From Dermacentor variabilis (taxonomy: Eukaryota; Arthropoda; Arachnida; Ixodida; Ixodidae): a stretch of DNA of 64,000 nucleotides. The notes under the pieces were generated by a model, which saw only the letters and a program-made list of their open reading frames with translations, ran no database searches and had not been told where the DNA came from. Numbering within the stretch: position 1 is the stretch's first letter; each line of letters opens with the position of its first letter. Of this stretch, positions 43,720-53,683 are shown in pieces. The translations under genes were made by a program, and so were the position numbers. The stretch lies in NCBI RefSeq assembly GCF_050947875.1, contig NC_134569.1, forward strand, positions 263,263,100 through 263,327,099, given 5' to 3'.

Positions 43720-45563
43720 AACGGGGAGTGAAGGGCTTCATCCGCCAGACGTGAACGATTCCGGCATTTCGGCGGCGCCGGTCAGTGACGGAGTGTATGG
43801 GGCGGACGAGATAGTTCACTGCAGATGTTTGCTCCACAACGGTGTATGGGCCAGTGTAGCGTTGAAGGAACTTCTCACAGAGGCTTGGGGTGCGGACTAC
43901 AGTCCAAAGCAGGACTTAGTCGCCAGGGCGAAAACGTAGGTCACGGCGTTTGTTGTCGCAGTGACGCTTGCGCTCTGCTTGGGTAGCTTCTGTGCTTTGC
44001 CGGGCGATTTGAAGGCAATGTGCAACTCGGGCAGCAAAATCTTCTAGAAGGGACGCGTTAGACGAAGAAGGTGCTAAAAGAATTCCCAGTAGAATATGGT
44101 GGAAGGAGATCGTCCATACACAAGGAAGAAAGGGCTATAGCCGGTAGTCCGTTGAATAGCAGTATTATTGCGAATGTCACAAAACGAAGAATTTTCTCCC
44201 AGTCAGTGTGAAAAGGACCGATGTACATGGAAATCATGTCAGACAGCGTACGATGGAAGCGCTCAGTAAGGCCATTGGTTTGCGGATGATACGTTGAAGT
44301 AGATTTGTGGACGGTATTAACGGCCCGAATAACTTCCTCGAGAACTTGTGAAATTAACGCCTTGCCACGGTCACTGAGTAGAACTCGAGGTGCCCCGTGG
44401 CGCAAGACGATGGAGCACAAGAAAAAGTCGGCGACCTCAGAAGCGGTGCCGGATCGCAGAGGGGCAATCTCGGCATATCTTGTTAAATGGTCGACCGAAG
44501 TGGCAATCCAATGGTGACCGGAGGGTGTCAACGGCAAGAGACCATATAAATCAATACTAACAAATTCAAAAGCTGTGTCCGGGCAAGGGAGAGGTTGTAG
44601 TAAACCAGCAGGAGGGGATGTCGAGCGTTTGCGGTGCTGACATGACGCACAAGAGGCAATGCATTTGGCCACCGCTGTGGATAGGCCAGGCCAGAAGCAG
44701 CGGGTCTTTTTGCGGTCGTAAGTCTTGTGGAAGCCTAAGTGGCCAGCCGATACGTCGTCGTGAAGCGCCTCTAATACTCGCAGGCGAAGGCAGCGAAGTA
44801 GAACTGGGCCCCACCGGTGACCTGTTGGGTGGTAAACGTAGCGGTGAAGCACGCCACATTGACGGCGGAATTGTCGAAGTTGGCGTTGCAAGCGACTGTT
44901 GGGTGGTTCGGTGAACCCACTAAGGCGATCCATGAGAGCTCGACAGTAGGAGTCGGCCCGCTGAAGCGAGACGAAATCAGAGCGTGATGAAAGCGTAACT
45001 TGGTCCACAGGCGTTATCGAGAGTTGGTGTGAGGCAGGCGTAGTATCGGAACGACGTAGTAGGGAAGACGACGGCGCGTTACCGGGAGAGAGGGAGAGTG
45101 GGCAGCGAGACAATGCGTCTGCATCATGATGACTTCTTCCAGACTTGTACGTTATGGTAAAGTCATATACCTGCAAGCGGAGTATCCTTAGTCCTAAGCG
45201 TCCTGACATGTTTTTCATTGATGCAGCCAACACAGAGCATGATGGTCGGTGACGATGGTGAAGTGGCGGGCCGTAAAGGTATGGGCGAAATTTCTGAATC
45301 GACCAAATTACAGCCAGACACTCTTGCTCCGTAAAGGTATAGTTCCGCTCAGCTGGAGAAAGTGTTCGGCTGGCATATGCTATGACTTGCTCTTTAGAGG
45401 TTGCATTACGTTGCAGAAGTACTGCGCCAATACCTTGTGCGCTTGCGTCAGTATGGAGTATGGTGGGGGCTCGATTATCGAAGTGGTGAAGCACTGGTCC
45501 GGAAGTAAGATGCCGTTTAAGAGCTCCAAAAGCCGACTCGTAGTCGCTATGTGAAAGAGGCAC
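43720..45563 (-). pseudogene. Gypsy RNase H and integrase
   Basis: A 501-codon minus-strand frame (45563-44058): RNase H with ILHTDASAQGIGAVL, VIAYASRTLSPAERNY and TEQECLAVIWSIQKFRPYL; the tail YKSGRSHHDADALSR; integrase zinc domain ALHDDVSAGHLG with CIASCASCQHRK; core SIDLYGLLPL, VLLSDRGKAL and HPQTNGLTERFHRTL with DDE residues visible. The frame shifts near 44150-44180 and the GPY-containing C-terminus (LQRYTGPYTVVEQ) follows at about 44050-43720 with a stop. Integrase inserts the cDNA; RNase H removes RNA from the hybrid. Confidence 0.9.
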
Positions 45564-45593
45564 CGGTTACCAGTAGCTTGTGTAGAGGAGCTG

Positions 45594-46287
45594 CTATTGC
45601 AGCGAAGTTGCGTATAAATCGACGAAAGTATGAGCCAAGCCGAGGAAACTACGTAGATCTTTCTGTTGCTGAGGTCGAGGAAACTGGAGAACAGCACCAA
45701 TCTTTTCGGGGTCTGGCTGGATGCCTTCTTTTGAGACGACGTGACCTAATACTTTCACAGTCTTGCTTGCAAATTTGCATTTTTTTGTATTGATCTGGAT
45801 GCCAGCATTTGCAAGGCCCTTGAGAACTTCGTCTAATCGATGAAGATGCTGGATGTAGTGAGACGAAAAGATGACAATATTGTCCAGATAACAGAGGCAG
45901 GTCTTCCATTTTAGACCACGAAGTACGTTGTCTATCATGCGCTCAAATGTGGCAGGAGCGTTACAAAGGCCAAAAAGCATCACGTTAAATTAATAAAGTC
46001 CGTCTGGTGTAGCGAATGCGGTCTTTTCTTTGTCAGTCTCGTTCATCGGCATTTGCGAATATCCTGATCGCAGATCAAGGCTGGAGAAATACTCCGCTCC
46101 TTGTAGTGTGTCCAAAGCGTCGTCAATTCGAGGTATTGGATATACGTCCTTGCGTGTGATCTTACTGAGCGCTCGATAATCGACGCAAAAGCGAACGGAG
46201 CCATCTTTTTTTCTTTACCAGGACCACGGGAGAAGCCCATGGGCTAGATGAAGGTCGTATTATCTTCCGTGCAAGCATGTCAGCAAC
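45594..46287 (-). pseudogene. Gypsy reverse transcriptase, mutated catalytic site
   Basis: The N-terminal RT blocks (SSPWASPVVLVKKK, then a shifted frame DGSVRFCVDYRAL near 46150-46230) run into LDLRSGY at about 46070 and then the frame 45983-45594 with FGLCNAPATFERMIDNVL and CYLDNIVIFS. The YLDD box reads YLDN, so one catalytic Asp is lost. A run of A near 46207 carries the frameshift and a TAA sits at about 45991. The end shows FLGLAHTFVDLY in place of the usual LGLCNYYRRF. Confidence 0.88.
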
Positions 46288-47328
46288 CTATTGTTCAATG
46301 ACCTTTCGTTCGGACGGCGATACACGATAGGAGCGTCGTCGTATTATAGCGGAACCATCAGTTTCGATGCGGTGTGTAGCCGCAGTAGTTTGGCTCAACA
46401 CAGGGGAACAGCTATCGAAACAGGCTTTGTGCTTTGCCAAGACCACCATTAAGGCTTCGGACAGCGCGGCTGTTAGATCAGAACAAAGAAGGGCTGGAGG
46501 AGGCAAAGAATCATCCAAAAATGAGGTTGTTGCTGGCGATGAAGAAGTGCAAAGCGTGACTATAGAGATAGGTTGAGTGTCAGCGAGGGTTGTCACAGTC
46601 ATCCCTTTGGGCAGCATCACAGGATATGGGGTCGTGTTGCAAGCAGACAGGAGGGCGCGGCCACGTGAAAACCGAACGAGACAGGTGGCAATGAGAATTC
46701 CGCGAGAAGTACAGCGAGAAGAAGGGGCGACTAGCGCGTCTACGTCGGCGATCTGACTGGATGTTACGGCTACAACGTCTTCATGACCAGGACGCAGAAC
46801 GTAGTCTGCAGCGATGGCCAAGTTCACGAATGAAAGTGAAGAGTCCGTAACAGGTGCAAGCGCTGTATCCGTGATATGGACAACTTCCTCTCTACATGAA
46901 ATGACGGCTGAAGCAGAATGTAGGAAGCCCCAACCCAGTATAAGTTCATGGATACACGTTGGAAGGATGATAAACTCAATGTGGTGGCGTATGCCGTCGA
47001 TGAGAACACGAGCTGTACACTGTCCGTCGGGGTGAATGAATTCATTATTAGCACCAGGCAAAATAGGTCCAAGATAAGGCGTTTTTACTTTCCGGAGCCG
47101 GGAACACAGGTCACTACAAAGAACAGAAACGGCGGCACCGGTATCGATGAGAGCTGACGCGGGACCACCTTCGACAGTTAAAGAAAGCATGTTAGCCAGG
47201 CGAACAGGAGGAATTTTCGAAGACCGATAAGAAGCAGTTTTCCCTCCAAAAACTGTAACAGTTAGTTTTCCGAGTGCTGGTCGACAAGATGGGAAGTGGG
47301 GCGAAGCGGTGATGTAGAGCGCCGGCAA
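46288..47328 (-). pseudogene. Gypsy protease and RT linker
   Basis: 346-codon minus-strand frame. A retropepsin-like domain shows the catalytic triad as ALIDTGAAVSVL (about residue 60) and a flap/ILG-type region HELILGWGFLHSASAVI near residue 130. Downstream residues (ATHRIETDGSAIIRRRSYRVSPSERKVIEQ) are the usual approach to RT. No stop within the frame, but flanking frames are broken, so an active polyprotein is not possible. Confidence 0.85.
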
Positions 47329-47479
47329 GGCGATGGAGAATGACGTCTGGCCGAACAGGAACTATGAGGCAGATTGGGAGCAGCTGGAGGAGACGAAGAA
47401 CGGTGTTGAGGGAACGAGTACGATGCGGGACAGTAGGCGTCTGGTCGGCGAGTGCGGTCTCTCTCGTGCTCTGCATAGC

Positions 47480-48418
47480 CTTATCTCTCATCCTGCTGGC
47501 GACGGTGGCAGAAGCGAGATATATGGCCGCGTATACCACAGTAAAAACAAACAGGACGAGGTGGACGCCACTCAGGGTAGGATGGCGCAGCAAGTGCTCT
47601 AGTTCCCATCTAAGGTCATGGGCGCGGACGTAGGTAGGCACGGAGGTCACGGTAGGGGTTGGTAGCGAAGGAACATCCGCGTAGGTAGGTGTGAGGCGCG
47701 CTACCGGAGCAAGATGTGTCGTGGGTGTAGTCATTGCTGTCAACTCTTGCTTTACGACCTCGCGGAAGCCGAAGGTGGGGGTTGGGGCGCAGGCAGCAGA
47801 TGGACGCCTTAGGTCTTGTAGTCGAAGCTATTTGCGGATGATGGTGCGGATAAGAGCACGTAGATCTGGAGAATGGTGAACCTGATGATCGCTGCTGTCA
47901 TGTGGAAGACGAATAGACTGCAGCTCGTCTAGGCGTTGACACGTGGAAGTGATGTCGTGGACAGAAGCCAGATTTTGTACGATTAAGCAGTTGAACGCGA
48001 CAGACCCAATGCCTTTTAAGATGTGGTGAACGCGTTAGGCTTCCTTCATGCTAGGATTCGCACGGCGGCACAGAGTCAAGACTTCCTCTATGTATGAGGT
48101 GTAAGACTCTTGTGGAAGGTGGAGGCGCGTTGCCAGCTTCTGTTTGGCGACTTCTGCATGGCCAGACGAGGAAGCGAAGATTTGCCGCAGCTTGGACGTA
48201 AACGTGGACAAATCCGCGATGTCCGATTCGTGGTTGAAATACCACGTCTTGGCAACACCGGTCAAGTAGAATGCGACGTGCCTCAATTTCTGGGTGTCGT
48301 TCCACTGGCTGCAAAAGCTCACGTGGTCGTAGTGGTCGATCCAATCGTCGACGTCATCACCGCGGAGTCCCGCAAAGACAGGGGAGGGGGATCGCGCTGA
48401 GGGCTGGTCACAGTCCAA
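47480..48418 (-). pseudogene. Gypsy gag with zinc knuckle
   Basis: The frame 48418-48035 (127 codons) is the capsid-like core: VDDWIDHYDHVSFCSQWND, HVAFYLTGVAKTWYFNHE and LRQIFASSSGHAEVAKQKLATRLHLPQESY, as in the retrotransposon gag family. It stops at TAG about 48035. A CX2CX4HX4C knuckle, CFYCGIRGHISRFC, is encoded on the minus strand at 47549-47508 in another frame, so nucleocapsid coding is kept but out of phase. Several stops lie between. Confidence 0.85.
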
Positions 48419-48592
48419 GAGGGCGCCGCAGGCACGGTTGTCTGTGTGGTAGAGTTAGAGGCGCCGGAAGGGCCAGTGTTGGAAGTGTCGATCGTTGTAG
48501 GGGTAGCTGGGCGCAGGCGGCGACCGGAACTGAGCTCCAGGGAGGACGGGGATGCGAGAGGACGTCGGAGTCTTGATGTACCTCCACCACTT

Positions 48593-48722
48593 TATAATAC
48601 CGAGACCGATCAAGTTGTCCAGCGCTGTTTATTCCAAAAAAGGCATCGCCCCAGCTCATGCGCGAGGAAGTAGAACAGGGAAGATGATGATGGCTATGTA
48701 CAAATAAAAACGACGAAGTACG

Positions 48723-48724
<2 letters not shown>
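48593..48724 (-). repeat. Gypsy 5' LTR (right on plus strand), end lost in (TA)n
   Basis: Matches 43523-43650 from TATAATACCGAG onward but the last about 17 bases are replaced by a (TA)n run. On its left, CCTCCACCA (48581-48589) may be the tRNA-complementary primer site. Confidence 0.75.

Positions 48725-48751
<27 letters not shown>
48725..48751. repeat. (TA)n microsatellite, left of solo LTR
   Basis: About 13 TA units, directly abutting the presumed solo LTR at 48752. Confidence 0.95.
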
Positions 48752-48754
<3 letters not shown>

Positions 48755-49048
48755 AACGAACAATTAAGGGAGTCCAGAGACAACTATTTATTGTCGGCTA
48801 ACTTGTGCCCTGGGGCTAAATAAAAAAGACTGTCGCGTTCTGAACAGGAGATCAAGAATGGCTTCTGCTCTCTCGAGCGTCGCTTCACCTCTTCTTCTTG
48901 TAGACGCTGACAACGGCCATCTACGATGCAAGTGCGTGCGGCCAAAACACTAGCCATCATTTCGTCGTCTTTTCCTCGAATTCGCCGTTGTCCTCTTGAG
49001 GGTGCGCATGAACCAGCGCGCGTTGTTTAAATATGTGTATGCCTTGTA

Positions 49049-49051
<3 letters not shown>
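48752..49051 (-). repeat. Probable solo LTR inserted in (TA)n
   Basis: 300 bp with TG...CA ends on both strands (TGTAACGAACAATTAAGG at left, GCCTTGTACCA at right). On the minus strand it contains a TTTAAAC box and an AATAAATAG signal, an LTR-like order, and nothing coding. Both flanks are (TA)n, so an AT-type target duplication cannot be read. It does not match the other LTRs of the window. Confidence 0.6.

Positions 49052-49093
<42 letters not shown>
49052..49093. repeat. (TA)n microsatellite, right of solo LTR
   Basis: About 20 TA units between the solo LTR and the 3' end of the minus-strand PLE. Confidence 0.95.
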
Positions 49094-49095
<2 letters not shown>

Positions 49096-49129
49096 TGAAG
49101 TAGACGCGCGTATGAAGCGGTTTATTGAT

Positions 49130-49157
49130 GTTTCGGCCGGGGTCCAGCCTTCATCAG
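49130..49157 (-). ncRNA. Hammerhead-ribozyme core-like motif in PLE end
   Basis: On the minus strand CTGATGA, a GC-rich 6-bp stem (GGCTGG/CCGGCC) with loop ACC, then GAAAC. Hammerhead ribozymes are known in terminal repeats of Penelope-like elements. An extra A precedes stem II and I could not establish stems I and III by eye, so activity is uncertain. Confidence 0.5.
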
Positions 49158-49486
49158 AATACATTGCGTGGTGTCAGTACAGTTAATATACATGTGCCTA
49201 TCAACCAAATGAAGATACGTTTACATGAAAAACGAATAAAATGGGTGAACAAAATGCATCCGAATCGTTCAAAGTATAGCTGACACGTGTATAGACCGAT
49301 GGCGATTGCAAACATATCATCTAAAATTCAAAGCATAAAAACGCACCGAAATGAATTGTAAAAATCAATCGCCACGTGAGAACAAAACGTCAATATGTGC
49401 TGAATATGTGCTATGTTATCAAGCAAACACAGACACAGAAAAAGGGGAATAGCGACGTACTAGTAGAGGAAGGGACAAGTGACGGG

Positions 49487-50038
49487 CTACAAAGACAGGC
49501 AACTCAATTTTCCAACACATTCATTCATACCACACGCGACGGTATCAAACTTGTAGATAAGGAAGGATTCGCGGGCTTCTCTATCATAATTTGAACGAAA
49601 TCCAGATTCAAGCAACGTGACTCTCAATTTATCAAATGAGTGGTCAGGAAGATGCAAGTGTCTTGAGAGAGGCAGGTTGGTCAACGTGTTAGCTTGGGAT
49701 TTATGATTGGTAAAGCGAAATCTGTAAGGCCCTTCTGTTTGTGCGATATACCGGTTTTTGCAGAGCGTATATTCAAGCATGTATATTACGTTTTTTGTGT
49801 CGCAGTCGAAATCGCCTTTGATTTTTAAACAAAAGTGTGAAGACGTACTAGTAACGTGTTGCGATGTGACATTGTGTGGGCGTACTTTACATCGCGGTTT
49901 TCGACAAGGATGGCATCCGATGGCATCAGGGCAGTTAGCCTTAGATGATGATGCTAGTATGTCTCGAATATTTCTAGCTTTACGGTATACTGCTTTAAGC
50001 GGATCAGAGAAGATGTTTTTGAGGCGTTCACTTTGCAT
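49487..50038 (-). CDS. PLE GIY-YIG endonuclease with Cys-rich linker
   Basis: 183-codon open frame without internal stop. Linker ERLKNIFSDPLKAVYRKARN, then the Cys-rich segment CPDAIGCHPCRKPRCKV, then the nuclease: CDTKNVIYMLEYTLCKNRYIAQTEGPYRFRFTNHKSQ, with the GIY-YIG core reading VIY...YIA. The YIG glycine is Ala, as in the related copy at 57789, so this is a family trait or a shared old change. The nuclease would nick target DNA for RT priming. The frame is only the C-terminal part of the element protein; RT is missing. Confidence 0.85.
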   Translation of the reverse strand: MQSERLKNIFSDPLKAVYRKARNIRDILASSSKANCPDAIGCHPCRKPRCKVRPHNVTSQHVTSTSSHFCLKIKGDFDCDTKNVIYMLEYTLCKNRYIAQTEGPYRFRFTNHKSQANTLTNLPLSRHLHLPDHSFDKLRVTLLESGFRSNYDREARESFLIYKFDTVACGMNECVGKLSCLSL

Positions 50039-50075
50039 TAGAATATTGTGGTGTTTCTTTAATACATATTAATAT

Positions 50076-50250
50076 TGTCACGGCTCACTGGAGACAAAAG
50101 CAGAGAGCGGTATTTAATCGAGAGAGTTAGGGCAAGCGCTCAGTCCAGACTTGTTCTCTAGCGCCTCGCTTGTACAGACGAGGTCGTCTGTGCAAGGAGC
50201 ATCGTCCCGATGCTCAGCGGGTAGCATCCGGTGTCTAGCAAACCAGAGAG
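50076..50250 (-). repeat. Gypsy 3' LTR
   Basis: Begins TGTCACGGCTCACTGGAGAC on the plus strand, as does 56995. The right limit is uncertain because the second LTR breaks off after about 115 bases. Confidence 0.7.
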
Positions 50251-50262
50251 TGTCCATGTCAT

Positions 50263-51424
50263 TCAGAAAAGAAAAGGTTTCATGCGCACCACGTGCACAG
50301 TCTCAGGCAGGTCGTGACGGCGCCTCGAGCAGGATGGGCTGTCAGGAATGACTTCATAGGTGACGTCGCTAAAACGTCGTAGAACCTTGTATGGCCCGAA
50401 GTATCGGCGCAGAAGTTTCTCCGCGAGGCCTCGGCGGCGTACTGGAGCCCAAACCCAGACTCTCTGGCCGGGCTGGTAGACGACACATCGATGGTGTTGA
50501 CTGTAACCTCGGGCATCACGGTCTTGCTGGCTGGCTATGCGAACGCACGCGAGCTGTCTCGCTTCTTCGGCACGCTCTGTAAAATCTGCGGCGTCAGTCT
50601 CGGAATCGCTGGAATCATGAGGAAGCATAGCATTCAGCATTGTAGTTACTTCTCGACCGTGGAGGAGACTGAATGGCGTCATTCTTGTTGTTTCTTGCCG
50701 AGCCGTATTATAAGCAAACGTTACATAGGGTAATATGTGGTACCAATTCCTTGTGTTCCACATCGACATACCTGCACAGCATGTCTGCGAGAGTCTTGTT
50801 AAGGCGCTCCGTAAGTCCATTGCTTTGCGGGTGATAGGCTGTCGTCTTTCTATGTGCCGTGCCACTAAGTGTGAGTACAGTTCGCAAAAGTTCAGCCGTG
50901 AACGCGGTTCCCCTGTCGGTTACGATGACCGCTGGAGCACCGTGCCTCAGGACGACGTTTTCGATGAAGAACTGTGCGGCCTCGGCGGCTGTGCTGCTAG
51001 GAAGTGCCTTGGTTTCAGCATATCACGTTAGGTAATCTGTCGCAACAATGATCCATTTATTTCCGGCAGCAGATATTGGGAATGGGCCCAAAAGGTCCAT
51101 ACTAATTTGTGCAAACGGTGTTTCCGGTACTGGAACGGGATGTAATAATCCGGCTGGTTTCGTAGGTGGCACTTTTGGTCGCTGACAGTCAAGGTACGTT
51201 CGAACGTAGTGCTTCACCTGTGCTGCGAGCCGTGGCCAGTAACATTTCTCTTTGATTCGTGCTAATGTTCTTGTGTAGCCTAAGTGACCTGACGTAGCTT
51301 CGTCGTGACAGGCCTGCAAAATTTCATTGCGGAGAGGTTTAGGGACGACCAGCACATATCTCTTCCCTGTTGAAGAGAAGTTCCTCCTAAAAAGAACACT
51401 GTTACGTAGGCAGAATGATGACAC
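50263..51424 (-). pseudogene. Gypsy integrase, frameshifted
   Basis: The frame 51424-51023 has the zinc domain ACHDEATSGHLG and RTYLDCQRPK (a Cys of the CXXC pair is Tyr) and the first catalytic Asp in SMDLLGPFP, then TAG near 51030. The middle, with VTDRGTAFTA and HPQSNGLTERLNKTL, lies at about 50935-50810 in other frames. The frame 50865-50263 has the C-terminal domain FAYNTARQETTRMTPF, RAEEARQLACVR, GLAEKLLRRYFGPYKVLRR (GPY motif) and ends MKPFLF. Closely similar in layout to the integrase at 3921-4974. Confidence 0.9.
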
Positions 51425-51439
51425 GTGCCTTGAGAAAAA

Positions 51440-51835
51440 TCTGGGCTTGTTTGTGGTGCGGCCTTCTAAGAAATCAATAAGTGACGCGAGCTCCTGGTCC
51501 TCTTGCTGTTGTTGAGAGATGTTGGCCGCATGAACAACCCCCCAAAACTTGCGGATTTGTCATCGTCTCCGCCTGACGACTCGATCGGCGATCTGGAAAG
51601 GCTGTCAGCGTCTAAGTGCTGCCTTCCCGATTTATAGACCACTGTCATGTCGTACTCTTGAAGCGGCAGGTCTAGCGTGGCAAACGTGCAGATGGATCTT
51701 TCATGTTGGTCAACCAACAGAGAGAATGGTGGTTACTTATAACTTGAAATGGGCGGCCGTATATGTACGGGCGGAACTTGGTAACTGCCCATACTGCAGC
51801 CAAGCATTCTTTCTCTGTGGTGGAGTAGTTCGACT
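51440..51835 (-). pseudogene. Gypsy RNase H C-terminal part (left of nested LINE)
   Basis: Continuation of RNase H after the [21 protein letters not shown] text at about 51810-51760, then a shifted frame with [26 protein letters not shown] (51717-51600). The rest leads toward integrase. It joins the segment at 53696-54305 when the LINE and one TSD copy are ignored; the reading phase is kept across that joint. Confidence 0.85.
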
Positions 51836-51847
51836 CGGCACGTGACA

Positions 51848-53683
51848 TTGGATTGGATTGGATTGGAGAAACTTTAATTATGCCTGCAGTTGGGCGCTCG
51901 CGCGCCCCGACGAGGGCCTACGTCATCCTCGAAGGTGCCGTTACTCGGCGCGGGTCTCCGCTCGCCGTTGCCGGCTCGCTGGGTCCGTGCCTTTCGAGCG
52001 CTTCGAGGACCTGCTGGACGGCCCAGAGCTGATCGTCTCGGTCGTAGCTCTTCGCGGCTGCCTCGAGCCGCGGTGGGAGTGCTCTTGAGTTAGCGTCTTC
52101 TGGATATTTAATGCAGTCCCACAAGATGTGCGTGTAGTCTGCGGTCCCCCTCCGGCAGACTCTGCACATATCTGTCGGATATGTCTCGGGGTACATGCGA
52201 TTTAACAGTTTCGGGCTCGGCAGCGATCCGGTCTGGAGCTGTCTCAGTACTACCGCCTCCGCTCGACTCAGTCTCGGGTGCGGGGGTGGAAGAGTCCTGC
52301 GAGCCAAGCGGTAGGCCTTCGTGATTTCATTGTAATCCGTCATGCGGTCCTTGGTTCCGAACCATGTCGGACGGTCTGTCGCCGGGGCGCGGTTGGTTAG
52401 CGCTCGCGCCGCGGCGTGTGCCGTCTCGTTATGGTTCTCATTGCGTTCCGACGCGTCGCCCGCGTGCGCCGGGAACCACTTGAGTCGTACTTTTCGTTCG
52501 TCTAGTTTTACCGCTCGCAGTACGCGCTCAGCCTCCCTGCAGATTCGCCCTTTGGCGAAGTTTCGCACCGCCTGTCTTGAGTCACTCAGCACCGTGTGGC
52601 AGTCTGCGTCGGCGATGGCCAGGGCGATGGCTACCTCCTCCGCTTGCTCCGCTTCGGTGCTTCTCACGCTCGCTGCCGTCCTCGTGGCGCCGGTTGACGC
52701 CTCTATGACGACCGCTGCGAAGGCGTTCCGTTGGTATTCGGCCGCGTCCACGTACCGCGCGTGTTCGTCGTTGGCATGCTGGTCGATGAGAGCCTTGGCC
52801 CTCGCCGCTCTTCTTCCCTTGTTGAACTCGGGATTCATGTTCCTCGGTATGGGGTCGATTCTGGTCTGGCGTCGGACCTCTTCGGGGACGGGGAGCTTCA
52901 TCTCCACCTCGTTCGAGCGTCTTATTCCCAGATCGTCCAGTATCTTCCTCCCGGCTTTGGTCATGGACAGCCGCTCCAGTTGAGAGGTCCGTTGCGCTTC
53001 GGCTATTTCGTCGAGCGTATTGTGTAGCCCGAGTTGTAACAAGCGGGCCGTGCTTGTGGACTCGAACAGGCCCAGCGCTGTCTTGTACGCTCTTCTGATG
53101 AGCACGTTGATTTTGTTTCGTTCGTGTTGCAGCCATCTGTGGTAGGCTGCAACGTACGCGACGTGGCCGATGATGAAAGATTGGACGAGCCTAATTAGGC
53201 TCTCCTCTCTCATGCCAGCCTTTCTGGAAGTGACTCGTTTGAGGAGTCGAATCGCGTTGGCTGTTTTTGCCTTGAGACGGGTGATGGTTTCGCCGTTCCT
53301 TCCGTGCTTTTCGATGACCATGCCTAGGATCCTAATTTTGCCGACCTCGGGGATTACGTTGCCGGATTTGGTCACGATTCTGATTTTTTCGTTTTCGCGT
53401 TGTCTAGTCTTGCCTCTGCTGTATTTGGTAGGTGGGAGTATGAGAAGCTCCGATTTGCTCGGCGAACATCTCAGTCCGGTGCCTTCCAGCTGGTCTTCTA
53501 TTGCGTCGACGGCGGCTTGCAGCGCGCCCTCGATGTGGGCGTCGCTGCCACCGGTCACCCATATCGTGATATCGTCCGCGTAGATGGTGTGCCTGACGTC
53601 TTCGATGCACCCGAGCTTTTCGGCCACTCCGATCATTACCAGGTTGAACAGCATTGGCGAAATGACCGATCCCTGTGGTGTTC
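51848..53683 (-). mobile_element. RNase H-bearing LINE, 5'-truncated, nested in Gypsy
   Basis: 1.84-kb minus-strand insertion bounded by a 12-bp duplication, CGGCACGTGACA, at 51836-51847 and 53684-53695. The minus-strand 3' end carries an AATCC/CCAAT-type tandem tail (plus strand 51848-51867). The 5' end is inside the RT domain. Related to the LINE at 8222-13803 by RT, RNase H and C-terminal text, but with a different tail, so a different family. Confidence 0.95.

Larger units (their letters stand above)
43523..48724 (-). mobile_element. Ty3/Gypsy element, complete but decayed
   Basis: 5.2-kb minus-strand element with two LTRs and gag, protease, RT, RNase H and integrase in the canonical Gypsy order. 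A purine tract on the minus strand (GACGGGGGGAAG, plus strand 43669-43680) adjoins the 3' LTR. No envelope-like frame between integrase and LTR. The LTRs differ at roughly one base in ten by eye, so the insertion is old. Confidence 0.92.
49094..50070 (-). mobile_element. PLE copy C, endonuclease part
   Basis: Minus-strand, 5'-truncated PLE: endonuclease and 3' UTR ending at (TA)n. It is an inverted copy of 57888-58877 (coordinate sums 107959-107971, so few indels). Its 5' end stops next to the Gypsy LTR at 50076. Confidence 0.9.

Noticed and set aside
43664..44057. Envelope gene between integrase and LTR
   Set aside because: The translated text is the integrase C-terminus with a GPY motif; no signal peptide or membrane segment is seen in any of the Gypsy elements.
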